Of a stretch of 64,000 nt of DNA, positions 44,847 to 53,266 are shown one piece after another. Where the stretch lies: the NCBI RefSeq assembly GCF_048087625.1, contig NZ_CP159805.1, positions 1,488,001 to 1,552,000 of the forward strand, written 5' to 3'. This stretch comes from Pseudothioglobus sp905182815. Lineage in GTDB: Bacteria > Pseudomonadota > Gammaproteobacteria > PS1 > Pseudothioglobaceae. The notes below the pieces were generated by a model that was not told the origin of the DNA, made no database searches, and was given only the letters and a program-made list of their open reading frames with translations. The first letter of the stretch is position 1; every line of letters starts with the position of its first letter. The position numbers and the translations under genes are program-made.

Positions 44847-46553
44847 ATGGAAAAACGTTCCAATAACGAGGCCATTATTTTTGTACAAAATAATGTGGAA
44901 GGTGATGTTGTAGTTTGTAATGAAGGGGTGAGTTTCTGGGGCGGAGTTGATCCTGACACAGGAGTAATTATTGATATTCATCATCCTAATTGTGGAGAGC
45001 AGCTTTCTGGAAAAATTGTATTAATGCCAACTTCTCGAGGGTCATGCAGTGGAAGTGGGGTATTGCTGCAGCTTGCGCAAAATGGAAATGCACCAGCTGC
45101 ACTTATATTTAGAGAAACTGAAGATATTTTAACTCTTGGGGCAATGATTGCTGAAAGACTGTTTAACAAAAAAATTGCCATATTACGTCTGAAGCCAAAC
45201 ATTTATAATTTATTATCTTTACAGAAATCTGCAAAAATTGATAATCTCAAATTATATTTCTCAAGTACTTTAATTAAGTTATTTCAGCCTGATTTAAGTA
45301 GAGTCTACTTGAATAATTCAGATAAAAAAATGTTGGCTGGCAATCATGGTAAAGCCACAAAAATTGCAATGGAAATATTATGTTTGATGGCTTCTTCTCA
45401 AAATGCTGATAAATTAATCGATGTTTCTAGAGGTCATATTGATGGTTGTATCTTAGCGCATGATGCTAATCTCAATTTTGCAGAAAAAATGCTGGATATG
45501 GGTGCACGTGTTATTATTCCAACTACAATGAATGCAATCTCAGTAGATAGGGATAATTGGAAATCACAAGGTGTAGCTCCTGAACTGGGTAATAAAGCTA
45601 GCCGACTTGCTGATGCATATGTCAAAATGGGTGCTCATCCTACATTTACATGTGCGCCTTATCTTTTAAGTGAAAAACCAATTAGAGACGAAGTTATTGG
45701 ATGGTCTGAGTCAAATGCTGTTGTTTATGCAAATTCTGTAATTGGAGCTCGCACCCAGAAGCATCCAGATTATTTAGATTTATTCATAGCAATGACTGGG
45801 CGTACTCCGAATACTGGTGTTTATTTAGAAGAGAATCGAAAGCCTAACTGTGAAATTAGAATATCATTACCTTCGAAATTTGATGAGTCTATCTGGCCAA
45901 TGATAGGTTGGCTGGCTGGCTATAAATCACCAAATGGAATTCCAGTATTAATTGGCCTTGAAGATATTTCACTGACTAATGATGATTTAAAAGCTTTATG
46001 TGCAGCATTTGGTACAACATCTGCATCTCCAATGCTACATATTAAAGGGCATACGCCAGAAGGTGAATTGCCAAGCACTGAAGATGCTATTTCTACAACT
46101 ATAATGCCTAATGATTTGTTAAATTTGTGGCAAAAATTCAATACTGGAATTAACAAGATAGATCTAGTTGCTATTGGGAGTCCGCATGCATCTTCTGCTG
46201 AGTGTATGAAGTTTTTGAAATTGTTATTGGAAAAAAATCAAACTGTTATTGTTCCAACTATTTTGACTGTTGGGCGAGAAACTCTTACAATATTAAGAGA
46301 TCATGGGAGTTTAAATCAACTTTCAAAATTAGGAGTTCAGGTTGTCCCTGATATTTGTTGGTGCTCAATAACTGAACCAGTTTTCCCATCAATGACACAA
46401 TCATTAATTACTAATTCTGGTAAATACGCTCACTATGGTGAGGGTTTGACAGGACGAAATATACGGTTTGGAAGTTTGAATGACTGTGCAATAGCTGCTT
46501 TAAGTGGTTTTGTTAATGATGAGCTACCTAATTGGTTGAATTCTTCCACTTAA
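44847..46553 (+). CDS. Aconitase X (fused type), probable cis-3-hydroxy-L-proline dehydratase
   Basis: A 568-residue single-chain aconitase X. An N-terminal swivelling DUF126 domain (about residues 10-130, with PTSRGSCSGS at about 57-66) is fused to the DUF521 catalytic domain (about 150-565). Characterised fused bacterial members dehydrate cis-3-hydroxy-L-proline to pyrroline-2-carboxylate. Co-orientation with an amino-acid importer and the divergent hydroxyproline run support that. The reductase that would turn pyrroline-2-carboxylate into proline is not visible in the window. Confidence 0.85.
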   Translation: MEKRSNNEAIIFVQNNVEGDVVVCNEGVSFWGGVDPDTGVIIDIHHPNCGEQLSGKIVLMPTSRGSCSGSGVLLQLAQNGNAPAALIFRETEDILTLGAMIAERLFNKKIAILRLKPNIYNLLSLQKSAKIDNLKLYFSSTLIKLFQPDLSRVYLNNSDKKMLAGNHGKATKIAMEILCLMASSQNADKLIDVSRGHIDGCILAHDANLNFAEKMLDMGARVIIPTTMNAISVDRDNWKSQGVAPELGNKASRLADAYVKMGAHPTFTCAPYLLSEKPIRDEVIGWSESNAVVYANSVIGARTQKHPDYLDLFIAMTGRTPNTGVYLEENRKPNCEIRISLPSKFDESIWPMIGWLAGYKSPNGIPVLIGLEDISLTNDDLKALCAAFGTTSASPMLHIKGHTPEGELPSTEDAISTTIMPNDLLNLWQKFNTGINKIDLVAIGSPHASSAECMKFLKLLLEKNQTVIVPTILTVGRETLTILRDHGSLNQLSKLGVQVVPDICWCSITEPVFPSMTQSLITNSGKYAHYGEGLTGRNIRFGSLNDCAIAALSGFVNDELPNWLNSST

Positions 46554-46689
46554 AATGTTTTTTTGAAATCTTAAAGATCCATGTTAAGCTAAATAAGTTT
46601 TTATCAACTTGAACTAAAGTCCAAACTTCGTTTGATGTGAGAGAGGGGCTGTATAAGCAATATCTTGGTTTCTTATGAAGCAGGTTAAA

Positions 46690-46934
46690 TTACATATGAT
46701 TTTCAACGCCCAGACAATAAGTCCAATCCTCCTTAGGATAGTAACGCCTTATTAATTCATAAATATCATTCTGAGCATCAGTAATCATGTCAATGTAATC
46801 TTCAGCATTGATAATGTTTTGGTTTTAAAAAGATCATTGCACTGTTTTTTTGATGGGCGCAACTCATTATCAGCATAGACTATACCAATAAGACTAAAAG
46901 ACAGTAAAAAAAGTAAGAGTAGTTTTTTTTTCAT
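46690..46934 (-). pseudogene. Small secreted protein gene broken by a frameshift
   Basis: From the ATG at 46934 the frame encodes a lysine-start signal peptide (about residues 1-20, ending VYA) and a short mature part. It then runs into TGA at 46785 after 49 codons. A neighbouring frame continues from about 46815 with a sensible acidic sequence (NAEDYIDMITDAQNDIYELI and on) to TAA at 46690. A one-base change near the A/C-rich stretch at 46815-46830 would join them into about 80 residues. It starts 7 bases after the CIA30 stop. The 136 bases to its left (46554-46689) hold no gene I can see. Confidence 0.55.
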
Positions 46935-46941
46935 TGATTCT

Positions 46942-47529
46942 CTAATAGTAAAACTCTATTGTTGAGACTGAGACATCAGATGTGAAATTACGGCCATAAG
47001 CTGCAATAGCTAAGCTTCTTATATTTTTAGCATCTAACTTTGAGGCATTGTAGCGCTTACGTTCGAATGTATTAAAAGGCAAGTCAATCATTTTCCAATC
47101 AGAATCAGCTTGAAAGGTGGCAGAATAAAAGTCTCCATAATAAGCCATATCATTAGTTATTATATGGATATCATAAGTTTCACCATTGCCTCTTACGTTG
47201 AGACGAACGCCCTGAAGATTTTTGCCATCTTTTTCAGAAATTGCAAATGAAATTCCTGTGCGTAATTGAATAACGCCGCCATAATTCCTTGTACTTACAT
47301 TACCTGTAAGTCTTGCATAATACATTTCTCCATCTTGCTCAAGAGTAACTTTACCAACAGAAACACCGCCCATCACTTGATCACTAATGTATTGCCAGTA
47401 TCTTCCGCTATCGGCATTGAATGGATATGAAAGGTCTTCAACAGCAATCGCTTTTGAGTTAATAGTAATCATAGCTATTAAGGATAAAAAATAACTTATT
47501 TTTGAAATCTTTAACGAATTTTTAAACAT
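46942..47529 (-). CDS. Exported CIA30-domain protein, copy 1
   Basis: A 195-residue protein with a signal peptide (about residues 1-29) and one CIA30 domain, a galactose-binding-like beta sandwich. The SDQVMGGVS motif (about residues 50-58) and the GNVSTRNYGGVIQLRT segment (about 75-90) are family hallmarks. In mitochondria the family helps assemble complex I; bacterial exported members have no settled role. It follows the aminotransferase gene by 8 bases. A paralogue lies 4 kb away. Confidence 0.82.
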   Translation of the reverse strand: MFKNSLKISKISYFLSLIAMITINSKAIAVEDLSYPFNADSGRYWQYISDQVMGGVSVGKVTLEQDGEMYYARLTGNVSTRNYGGVIQLRTGISFAISEKDGKNLQGVRLNVRGNGETYDIHIITNDMAYYGDFYSATFQADSDWKMIDLPFNTFERKRYNASKLDAKNIRSLAIAAYGRNFTSDVSVSTIEFYY

Positions 47530-47537
47530 ATCAAATC

Positions 47538-48809
47538 CTAGACTAATAACGTTGACAATGAATCCACCAATAACTTTGCATTGTCCTGAGTAAAAACCAA
47601 AGGAGGTTTAATTTTAATAACATTATTATGTGGCCCATCAGTACTGAGAAGTATACCAAGTTCTTTCATTTTATCAGTAATCAACTTTGCCTTTTCTGTT
47701 GAAGGCTTCAGCGTTTTTCTGTCTTCAACCAATTCGATTCCAATAAACAATCCAGCGCCTCGAACATCACCAATCAATGAAAATTTATCTTTTAATAAAG
47801 ACAACTCTGAGAACAAATAATTTCCTACATTTAGGGCATTCTGCTGCAACCTCTCCTGTTCGATTACATTGAGAACAGAGAGTCCAATTGCACAAGAAAC
47901 TGGGTTGCCACCAAAAGAATTGAAATACTCCATGCCATTATTAAAGACGCTTGCTATTTCAGCCGAGGTTACAACAGCTGCTATAGGGTGCCCGTTACCC
48001 AGCGGTTTGCCAATTGTGACGATGTCTGGGATGACTTCTTGTGTCTCAAACCCCCAATAGGCAGAGCCCACTCTGCCCAAACCCACCTGAACCTCATCAC
48101 TGATACAAACTCCAGAGGACGCCCTTATCCATTTATACGACTCCGCTAAAAAATCATTTGGTAACGGAATTTGCCCACCACAACCTAATATCGATTCAGC
48201 GATAAAGGTTGAACCCTCTCCCTGCTTATTAATTGCCTCCAGAACCGCATGGGCATATTGTTTTCCCGCCGTTTTTGGGTTATTAAATTCACCCCTGAAT
48301 AAGTCTGGCATAGGAACAACTTCAACATGTTTTGGCTTTCCCTGCCCACCCTTACTATTAAATTTATAAGGACTGATATTGATTAAAGAGTCGGTATTTC
48401 CATGATAGGCGTTATCTAGGACAATTGTGCTATCACTGCCGGTATATGCTCTAGCCATTCTCAAAGCCAGCTCGTTCGCCTCACTACCCGAATTTACAAA
48501 ATAACAAATGGCCAAGGGTTTGGGTAATTTACTGCAAAGCTTCTCAGCCAACTCAACAATATTATCATGCAGGTAGCGAGTGTTAGTATTTAATAGCTGA
48601 TTCTGCTCGTGAGCCGCCTGGATAACTGCTGGATGGCAATGCCCAACATGACTAATATTATTAACACAATCCAAATACTCTTTACCTTTTTCATCATACA
48701 AATATTGCCCCTTCCCTCTGAGTATTTTTAGTGGCTCTGAATAAGCCAGAGAGAGTGACGGACCCAGGTGTTTTTTTCTCAACTTCAATGTATTTTTTTT
48801 GGATTTCAT
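47538..48809 (-). CDS. Class III PLP enzyme, probable phospho-lyase or aminotransferase
   Basis: A 423-residue fold-type I PLP enzyme of class III. The pyridoxal lysine lies in the DIVTIGKPLGNGHP segment (about residues 264-277), and the SDEVQVGLGRVGS segment (about 236-248) is typical of the AGXT2L group. That group eliminates phosphate from O-phosphoethanolamine or 5-phosphohydroxylysine rather than transaminating. The adjacent small-molecule kinase could make such a phosphorylated substrate. An ordinary aminotransferase remains possible. Confidence 0.8.
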   Translation of the reverse strand: MKSKKNTLKLRKKHLGPSLSLAYSEPLKILRGKGQYLYDEKGKEYLDCVNNISHVGHCHPAVIQAAHEQNQLLNTNTRYLHDNIVELAEKLCSKLPKPLAICYFVNSGSEANELALRMARAYTGSDSTIVLDNAYHGNTDSLINISPYKFNSKGGQGKPKHVEVVPMPDLFRGEFNNPKTAGKQYAHAVLEAINKQGEGSTFIAESILGCGGQIPLPNDFLAESYKWIRASSGVCISDEVQVGLGRVGSAYWGFETQEVIPDIVTIGKPLGNGHPIAAVVTSAEIASVFNNGMEYFNSFGGNPVSCAIGLSVLNVIEQERLQQNALNVGNYLFSELSLLKDKFSLIGDVRGAGLFIGIELVEDRKTLKPSTEKAKLITDKMKELGILLSTDGPHNNVIKIKPPLVFTQDNAKLLVDSLSTLLV

Positions 48810-48812
48810 TTT

Positions 48813-49799
48813 TTAATATATTTTAAAATTACTTAATTCTTTGTCAGCAAAAATTTTTAGAAATGTCCATGCATATGGCTCAGTAACAGAAATATACTTG
48901 TTTTCAGGAAATAGTTTTTTTCGGTAGCTCGCTGTTACCACGGTAAAACACGCGCGTACACAAACAAGATGAATGAGTGAATCAATTTCTTCATCTCTTA
49001 ATGGATAAACTGATTGAAATCCCTGCACAACTGACTTGATCTTCGTCTCAGGCTCTGTTTCTTCTAGAATAAGATAAGTGATGGCAACCGCTAATTCGCT
49101 TGCTAAAAAAGTATGCGCCATATCACCAAAATCAATAACGCCAGATATGTGGCCATTATCATTTAGGAGTACATTGTGATCATTGCCATCATTATGAATA
49201 TACTGAGTGCGTAAATATTTTTCATTCGGCACAATTTTTAACTGATAATTTGCAATAAAATGACGCACTACAGCTTTATCAGACTCACTCTCAATACAGT
49301 CTAAATGACTTGTCAAAAATTCAATATTTCTAACATCCCATATCCATTTACACTTTAAATCCGGATAACTAAACTCTCGAAAAGCAACGTCTAACTTACC
49401 CATAAATGCGCCAAATTCTTCCAATAAGAAAGACTCAGGACTCTCAATGTCCTTTATAAAGTGTCCTGCTAAAAAAGATTGTAAGCGAATAAAACAGCCA
49501 TTATGCCGACTAATAAATTTACCACCTACAGTCTGAATCGTACTTGGTACTTGTATGGATGAATCAAAGTTGGCGATATGCTTCAAACTAGCGACCTGTA
49601 GCTTAATGAGCTCAACATCCTCCACCGGATTTGAAATCTTTAATACAAATTCCTTGCCATCTTCACGTTTCAAATAAAAATTCTGATCTCGCTCACTATC
49701 CAAGACTTTAACTGAGACTTCAAAACCGTATAAAGTTTTTGCTATTTGGTGGGCTTCAGATGGGCTAAATCTTGATGGGGGCGAGGATATAACAGACAT
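48813..49799 (-). CDS. APH-family small-molecule kinase, hydroxylysine-kinase-like
   Basis: A 328-residue aminoglycoside-phosphotransferase-fold kinase. The N-lobe SERDQNFYL segment (about residues 35-43) and lysine of VLKISN (about 52-57), the catalytic loop HNDGNDHNVLL (about 201-211) and the metal-binding VIDFGDM (about 220-226) are present. The SERDQNF segment also occurs in kinase domains fused to class III PLP enzymes. It is followed 3 bases later by such an enzyme, so the two probably act in sequence. Confidence 0.8.
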   Translation of the reverse strand: MSVISSPPSRFSPSEAHQIAKTLYGFEVSVKVLDSERDQNFYLKREDGKEFVLKISNPVEDVELIKLQVASLKHIANFDSSIQVPSTIQTVGGKFISRHNGCFIRLQSFLAGHFIKDIESPESFLLEEFGAFMGKLDVAFREFSYPDLKCKWIWDVRNIEFLTSHLDCIESESDKAVVRHFIANYQLKIVPNEKYLRTQYIHNDGNDHNVLLNDNGHISGVIDFGDMAHTFLASELAVAITYLILEETEPETKIKSVVQGFQSVYPLRDEEIDSLIHLVCVRACFTVVTASYRKKLFPENKYISVTEPYAWTFLKIFADKELSNFKIY

Positions 49800-49948
49800 A
49801 AGTATTAAGTTACCAAAAAAAGTAAAACTAGTAAAGCTGAATAAAAGCTGACAATTGTATCAAACTCTAGCCATGGGCTTTATTTTTTTATAGTGCATAA
49901 AAATAGAGTCAATATTCTAAAGATTATTTTGTGTAATATAATTCTAAT

Positions 49949-50059
49949 ATGAGATTTGCACTTTTAAATAATGAACGTATTGAATCAACTAAAGGAGTCA
50001 AAGGTTTCTGCTCTTATTGTGGCTCTGAACTAATTGCAAAATGGAGTGAGATGAAATGA
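49949..50059 (+). pseudogene. Truncated CoiA-like N-terminal stub
   Basis: A 36-codon frame whose product begins like CoiA-family competence/nuclease proteins: a MRFAL start, then a C-x2-C zinc ribbon (FCSYCGSE, about residues 20-27) and an IAKW segment. It stops just before the conserved HWAH region expected in the family. Its stop overlaps the start of the next gene (ATGA). It is either a remnant of a larger gene or a leader peptide coupled to that gene. Confidence 0.5.
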
Positions 50060-51177
50060 TTAAAAAATATAACAAGGAGATGAGATTCATCACTTCTAAG
50101 GCAATTGCTCATAGCACAATAGTAGAACTAAAAAACGAACTAGAGACAGTTAAACATACTGTGGATTATTGGTTTGGTATGTTTAAGAACAGGGCGTTTG
50201 GTGAGATTAAAGATGGCAATCTTTCTTATGCAAAGTGGAGAGATATCTATTTTAAGAATGATTGGCTAGAAGTGCCAGAGTACAGATGTTTTTGTAACCC
50301 AAAAGGTGTAAGTACTTCTGATGATTGGGCGGCCTATGAACTGGATAAATCATATCTAATTATCTGGAAGAAATGGTATCAGTACCACGAGAGATGGAAG
50401 TTCAGAATAGCCAAACTAGAAAGTGAGAGGTTTGATATTCGCAGAATTGAAGAACTGACCGACACGACAATTAATGAATGTCTATTAGCCATTCTAGGAC
50501 TGAGCCCATCTATTATTGGTAAGACAGGATTTGAAAAGTTTAGTTTTGGAGAGAGGTTATTTGAAATAAAAGATATCAAATATCAAGACTACAAAGGTAA
50601 CAACCTTACTATCAACACCAGAATATATGCCAACAATGGTTTTGGACATATCGAATGGCGTCTCAGACAGAAGGAGGAATATGTTTTGCTTGAAAGATTA
50701 GCAACAAGAGGTCAGCCTTCAAACTTTTCAGACTTTATACGCTCGGAGAAATTTCTTAAATGGGCATATGAATATGGATATCTAATGGAAAGAGTATTAA
50801 AGATTAGAAACATTAACGACAGCCCTTGGGGAGAGGATTTTGCACTTAAACTTTATCAAGAGTTAATAAACAGTGGATATATTAAAGGTAAGTTTGAATA
50901 TATGTGGGAGCGAGAAGATGGCATGTCAGAATCCTCGCTTCATTACCTTGCCAATGAGCTTTTAAACGCTGACCTTATTCCATCAAAACACCACTTTACT
51001 AGTATTGAAAAGTATATTGAATATAGCTCTCCAAAGCCTTTAAGAAAACAATATAACGAGAACAATGAAACAACGAGTTATGCTGAAAAGACTCCTTTTT
51101 TAGCAGAATCTGACTTAATTGACAAAGCTATTACAAAACTAGAATTAGACAGAGATAATAAACTAAAGGAAAAATAA
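50056..51177 (+). CDS. Hypothetical protein, no recognised family
   Basis: A 373-residue charged, tryptophan- and tyrosine-rich soluble protein with no signal peptide or membrane segment and no motif I recognise. The first 140 residues look mostly helical (for example EYRCFCNPKG and the YQYHERWKFRI region). A more beta-like section spans about 165-215, and the C-terminus is again helical and lysine/glutamate-rich. It is coupled to the CoiA-like stub upstream and surrounded by genes on the other strand. That isolation suggests an insertion from elsewhere. Confidence 0.6.
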   Translation: MIKKYNKEMRFITSKAIAHSTIVELKNELETVKHTVDYWFGMFKNRAFGEIKDGNLSYAKWRDIYFKNDWLEVPEYRCFCNPKGVSTSDDWAAYELDKSYLIIWKKWYQYHERWKFRIAKLESERFDIRRIEELTDTTINECLLAILGLSPSIIGKTGFEKFSFGERLFEIKDIKYQDYKGNNLTINTRIYANNGFGHIEWRLRQKEEYVLLERLATRGQPSNFSDFIRSEKFLKWAYEYGYLMERVLKIRNINDSPWGEDFALKLYQELINSGYIKGKFEYMWEREDGMSESSLHYLANELLNADLIPSKHHFTSIEKYIEYSSPKPLRKQYNENNETTSYAEKTPFLAESDLIDKAITKLELDRDNKLKEK

Positions 51178-51221
51178 ACTACCGGTAAATGGACTATTGC
51201 ATTTAGCCTAGCTAGAATATA

Positions 51222-51815
51222 TTAATAATAAAACTCAACTGATGAAACTGATAAATCAGATTTGAAATCACGGCCATAAGCCACAATACCAAAGGTCTTT
51301 ATATCTTTAGCTCTTATGTTTGAGTCTATATTATCTTTGAGCTTCTTAAATTTATTAAAAGGTATTTCAACTGTTTCCCAGTTTGGGCTTGTATCAAATG
51401 TAGCAATTTTATAGCTAGTAGGAAGCCTATAAAAGATAGTAGTCTGAATAAAAATATGATATTTTTCTCCATTACCTTTAACTTCTAGACGGATGCCTTT
51501 AAGTTTTTTTCCTTCTTTATTTGAATTATGAAGTAGTTTGAACATCAATGGTTTATTGGACAGTGATGTTGTGGTACGTAATTGAATAAAGCCACCATTG
51601 TTATCAGTGCGAACATTCCCAGAGAGCCTTATAAAAACCTTGTCTGCATCTTGCTCAAGTGAGACCTGACCCTCGGAGACTCCTCCCATTACTTGGTCAC
51701 TATAATATCTCCAGTCGTTTACGTTGTCTGGAGTGAATGGAAAGCTAAGGACCTCCTCATTAGCAGAGGCTATTGTTGTAAAAGTAAACAACATTAGAAG
51801 TAGTAGTTTTTTCAT
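51222..51815 (-). CDS. Exported CIA30-domain protein, copy 2
   Basis: A 197-residue paralogue of the protein at 46942-47529, with its own signal peptide (about residues 1-18). It shares the SDQVMGGVS motif, the GGFIQLRT segment, the VAYGRDFKSDLSVSS segment and the EFYY end. It has a longer central loop. It stands alone between two plus-strand genes, so its expression is independent of copy 1. Confidence 0.82.
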   Translation of the reverse strand: MKKLLLLMLFTFTTIASANEEVLSFPFTPDNVNDWRYYSDQVMGGVSEGQVSLEQDADKVFIRLSGNVRTDNNGGFIQLRTTTSLSNKPLMFKLLHNSNKEGKKLKGIRLEVKGNGEKYHIFIQTTIFYRLPTSYKIATFDTSPNWETVEIPFNKFKKLKDNIDSNIRAKDIKTFGIVAYGRDFKSDLSVSSVEFYY

Positions 51816-51989
51816 AATTCAATTATAAAGAGCAGGAGAAGATTGGGAGTTTTTTTGATAAATATTTATGATACTAGGAAAATTCAAACTTTTTTTGATG
51901 TACTAGAGAGTTATCCAGTAGTAATCTTTTATGTTGTCTAAAATATAACTATAAATTTATATAACCTCTAAAGATTTAATGTAACACTG

Positions 51990-53255
51990 ATGAAGATAGT
52001 CAAAAAACAAAGTATTGCAATCATTGGTGGCGGCGCAAGCGGAATTTTTGCTTCGCTTCGATGCGCAGAAGTTGCGAAAGCAGAAAAAATTAATGTTGAC
52101 ATTCATGTATTTGAAGGCTCCTCCAAACTTCTAAAAAAAGTTCGAATTTCTGGAGGTGGTCGTTGCAATGTAACTCACCATATATTTGAGGTTAACGATT
52201 TCTGTTTAAACTATCCACGAGGTCGTAAAGAACTACTCTCGCCTTTCCAAAATTTTCAAGCATCGGATACAGTTGATTGGTTTGAAAAAAGAGGTGTTGA
52301 ACTTAAATACGAATCTGATGGCCGTATGTTTCCAGTGACAGATAACTCTGAAACTATTATTGACTGCTTTATGCAAGAAGCCAACAAACATGGAATTAAA
52401 TTATTGAATAAGATGAATGTCAAAAGTCTGAAAAAACTAGACAATGGCAAAATATCCTTATTCATCAATGAGGACGAGTCTTTCATTGCTGATTCAGTAT
52501 TAATTGCAACTGGCAGCATGCCAGGCGGTTACCGACTTGCTCAAAATCTTGGTCATTCAACTACAGAAATTGCGCCTTCACTTTTTACTTTTAAAATTGA
52601 AGATGCGATTCTCAAAGACATATCAGGAACCTCCTTTCCTCGAGCTTCTTTATCTCTTAAAATTGATGGCGCAAAACCGTTTAAGCAAAGTGGCCCACTT
52701 TTAATTACTCACTGGGGGCTAAGCGGTCCTGCACTACTAAAACTTTCAGCATGGGCTGCGCGAGAAATGATGCATACCAACTACAAGGCAAAGCTAATTG
52801 TCAACTGGCTCGGTATTGGCCATCATAATGATGCTGAAAAACTCCTTAGAACTATTAAGAGTAATAATACAAAGGCTTCAGTAGGTAACGCTTATCCAAA
52901 TGATCTAACGAAACGGTTTTGGCTCCAACTTCTGATTAAGTGTGGAATTTCAAAAGAAAAAAACTGGTCAGAAATCAGTAAGAAAGAATTAAATCTTATT
53001 CTAAATAATTTATTTTGCTGTGAGCTTGATGTACTTGGAAAAAGCCGCTTTAAAGAAGAGTTTGTTGAGTGTGGCGGGATAAACCTAAAAGAAATTAACT
53101 TTAAAACCATGGAAAGTAAAATCTGCTCTGGGCTTTATTTTTCTGGAGAAGTTATGGATATTGATGGCATAACTGGTGGCTTTAACTTTCAAAGTGCGTG
53201 GACTTCAGGATGGATCGCTGGGAATCATATGGCTCAAACTAAGATTAAAGCTTGA
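51990..53255 (+). CDS. BaiN/YhiN-family FAD-dependent oxidoreductase (HI0933-like)
   Basis: A 421-residue flavoprotein of the HI0933/YhiN family. The FAD motif GGGASGIFAS is at about residues 13-22, the KKVRISGGGRCNVT family signature at about 49-62 and the closing DIDGITGGFNFQ segment at about 390-401. The physiological substrate of this widespread family is not settled. It converges on the DegT-type gene. Confidence 0.87.
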   Translation: MKIVKKQSIAIIGGGASGIFASLRCAEVAKAEKINVDIHVFEGSSKLLKKVRISGGGRCNVTHHIFEVNDFCLNYPRGRKELLSPFQNFQASDTVDWFEKRGVELKYESDGRMFPVTDNSETIIDCFMQEANKHGIKLLNKMNVKSLKKLDNGKISLFINEDESFIADSVLIATGSMPGGYRLAQNLGHSTTEIAPSLFTFKIEDAILKDISGTSFPRASLSLKIDGAKPFKQSGPLLITHWGLSGPALLKLSAWAAREMMHTNYKAKLIVNWLGIGHHNDAEKLLRTIKSNNTKASVGNAYPNDLTKRFWLQLLIKCGISKEKNWSEISKKELNLILNNLFCCELDVLGKSRFKEEFVECGGINLKEINFKTMESKICSGLYFSGEVMDIDGITGGFNFQSAWTSGWIAGNHMAQTKIKA

Positions 53256-53266
53256 TCCTTTAATAT

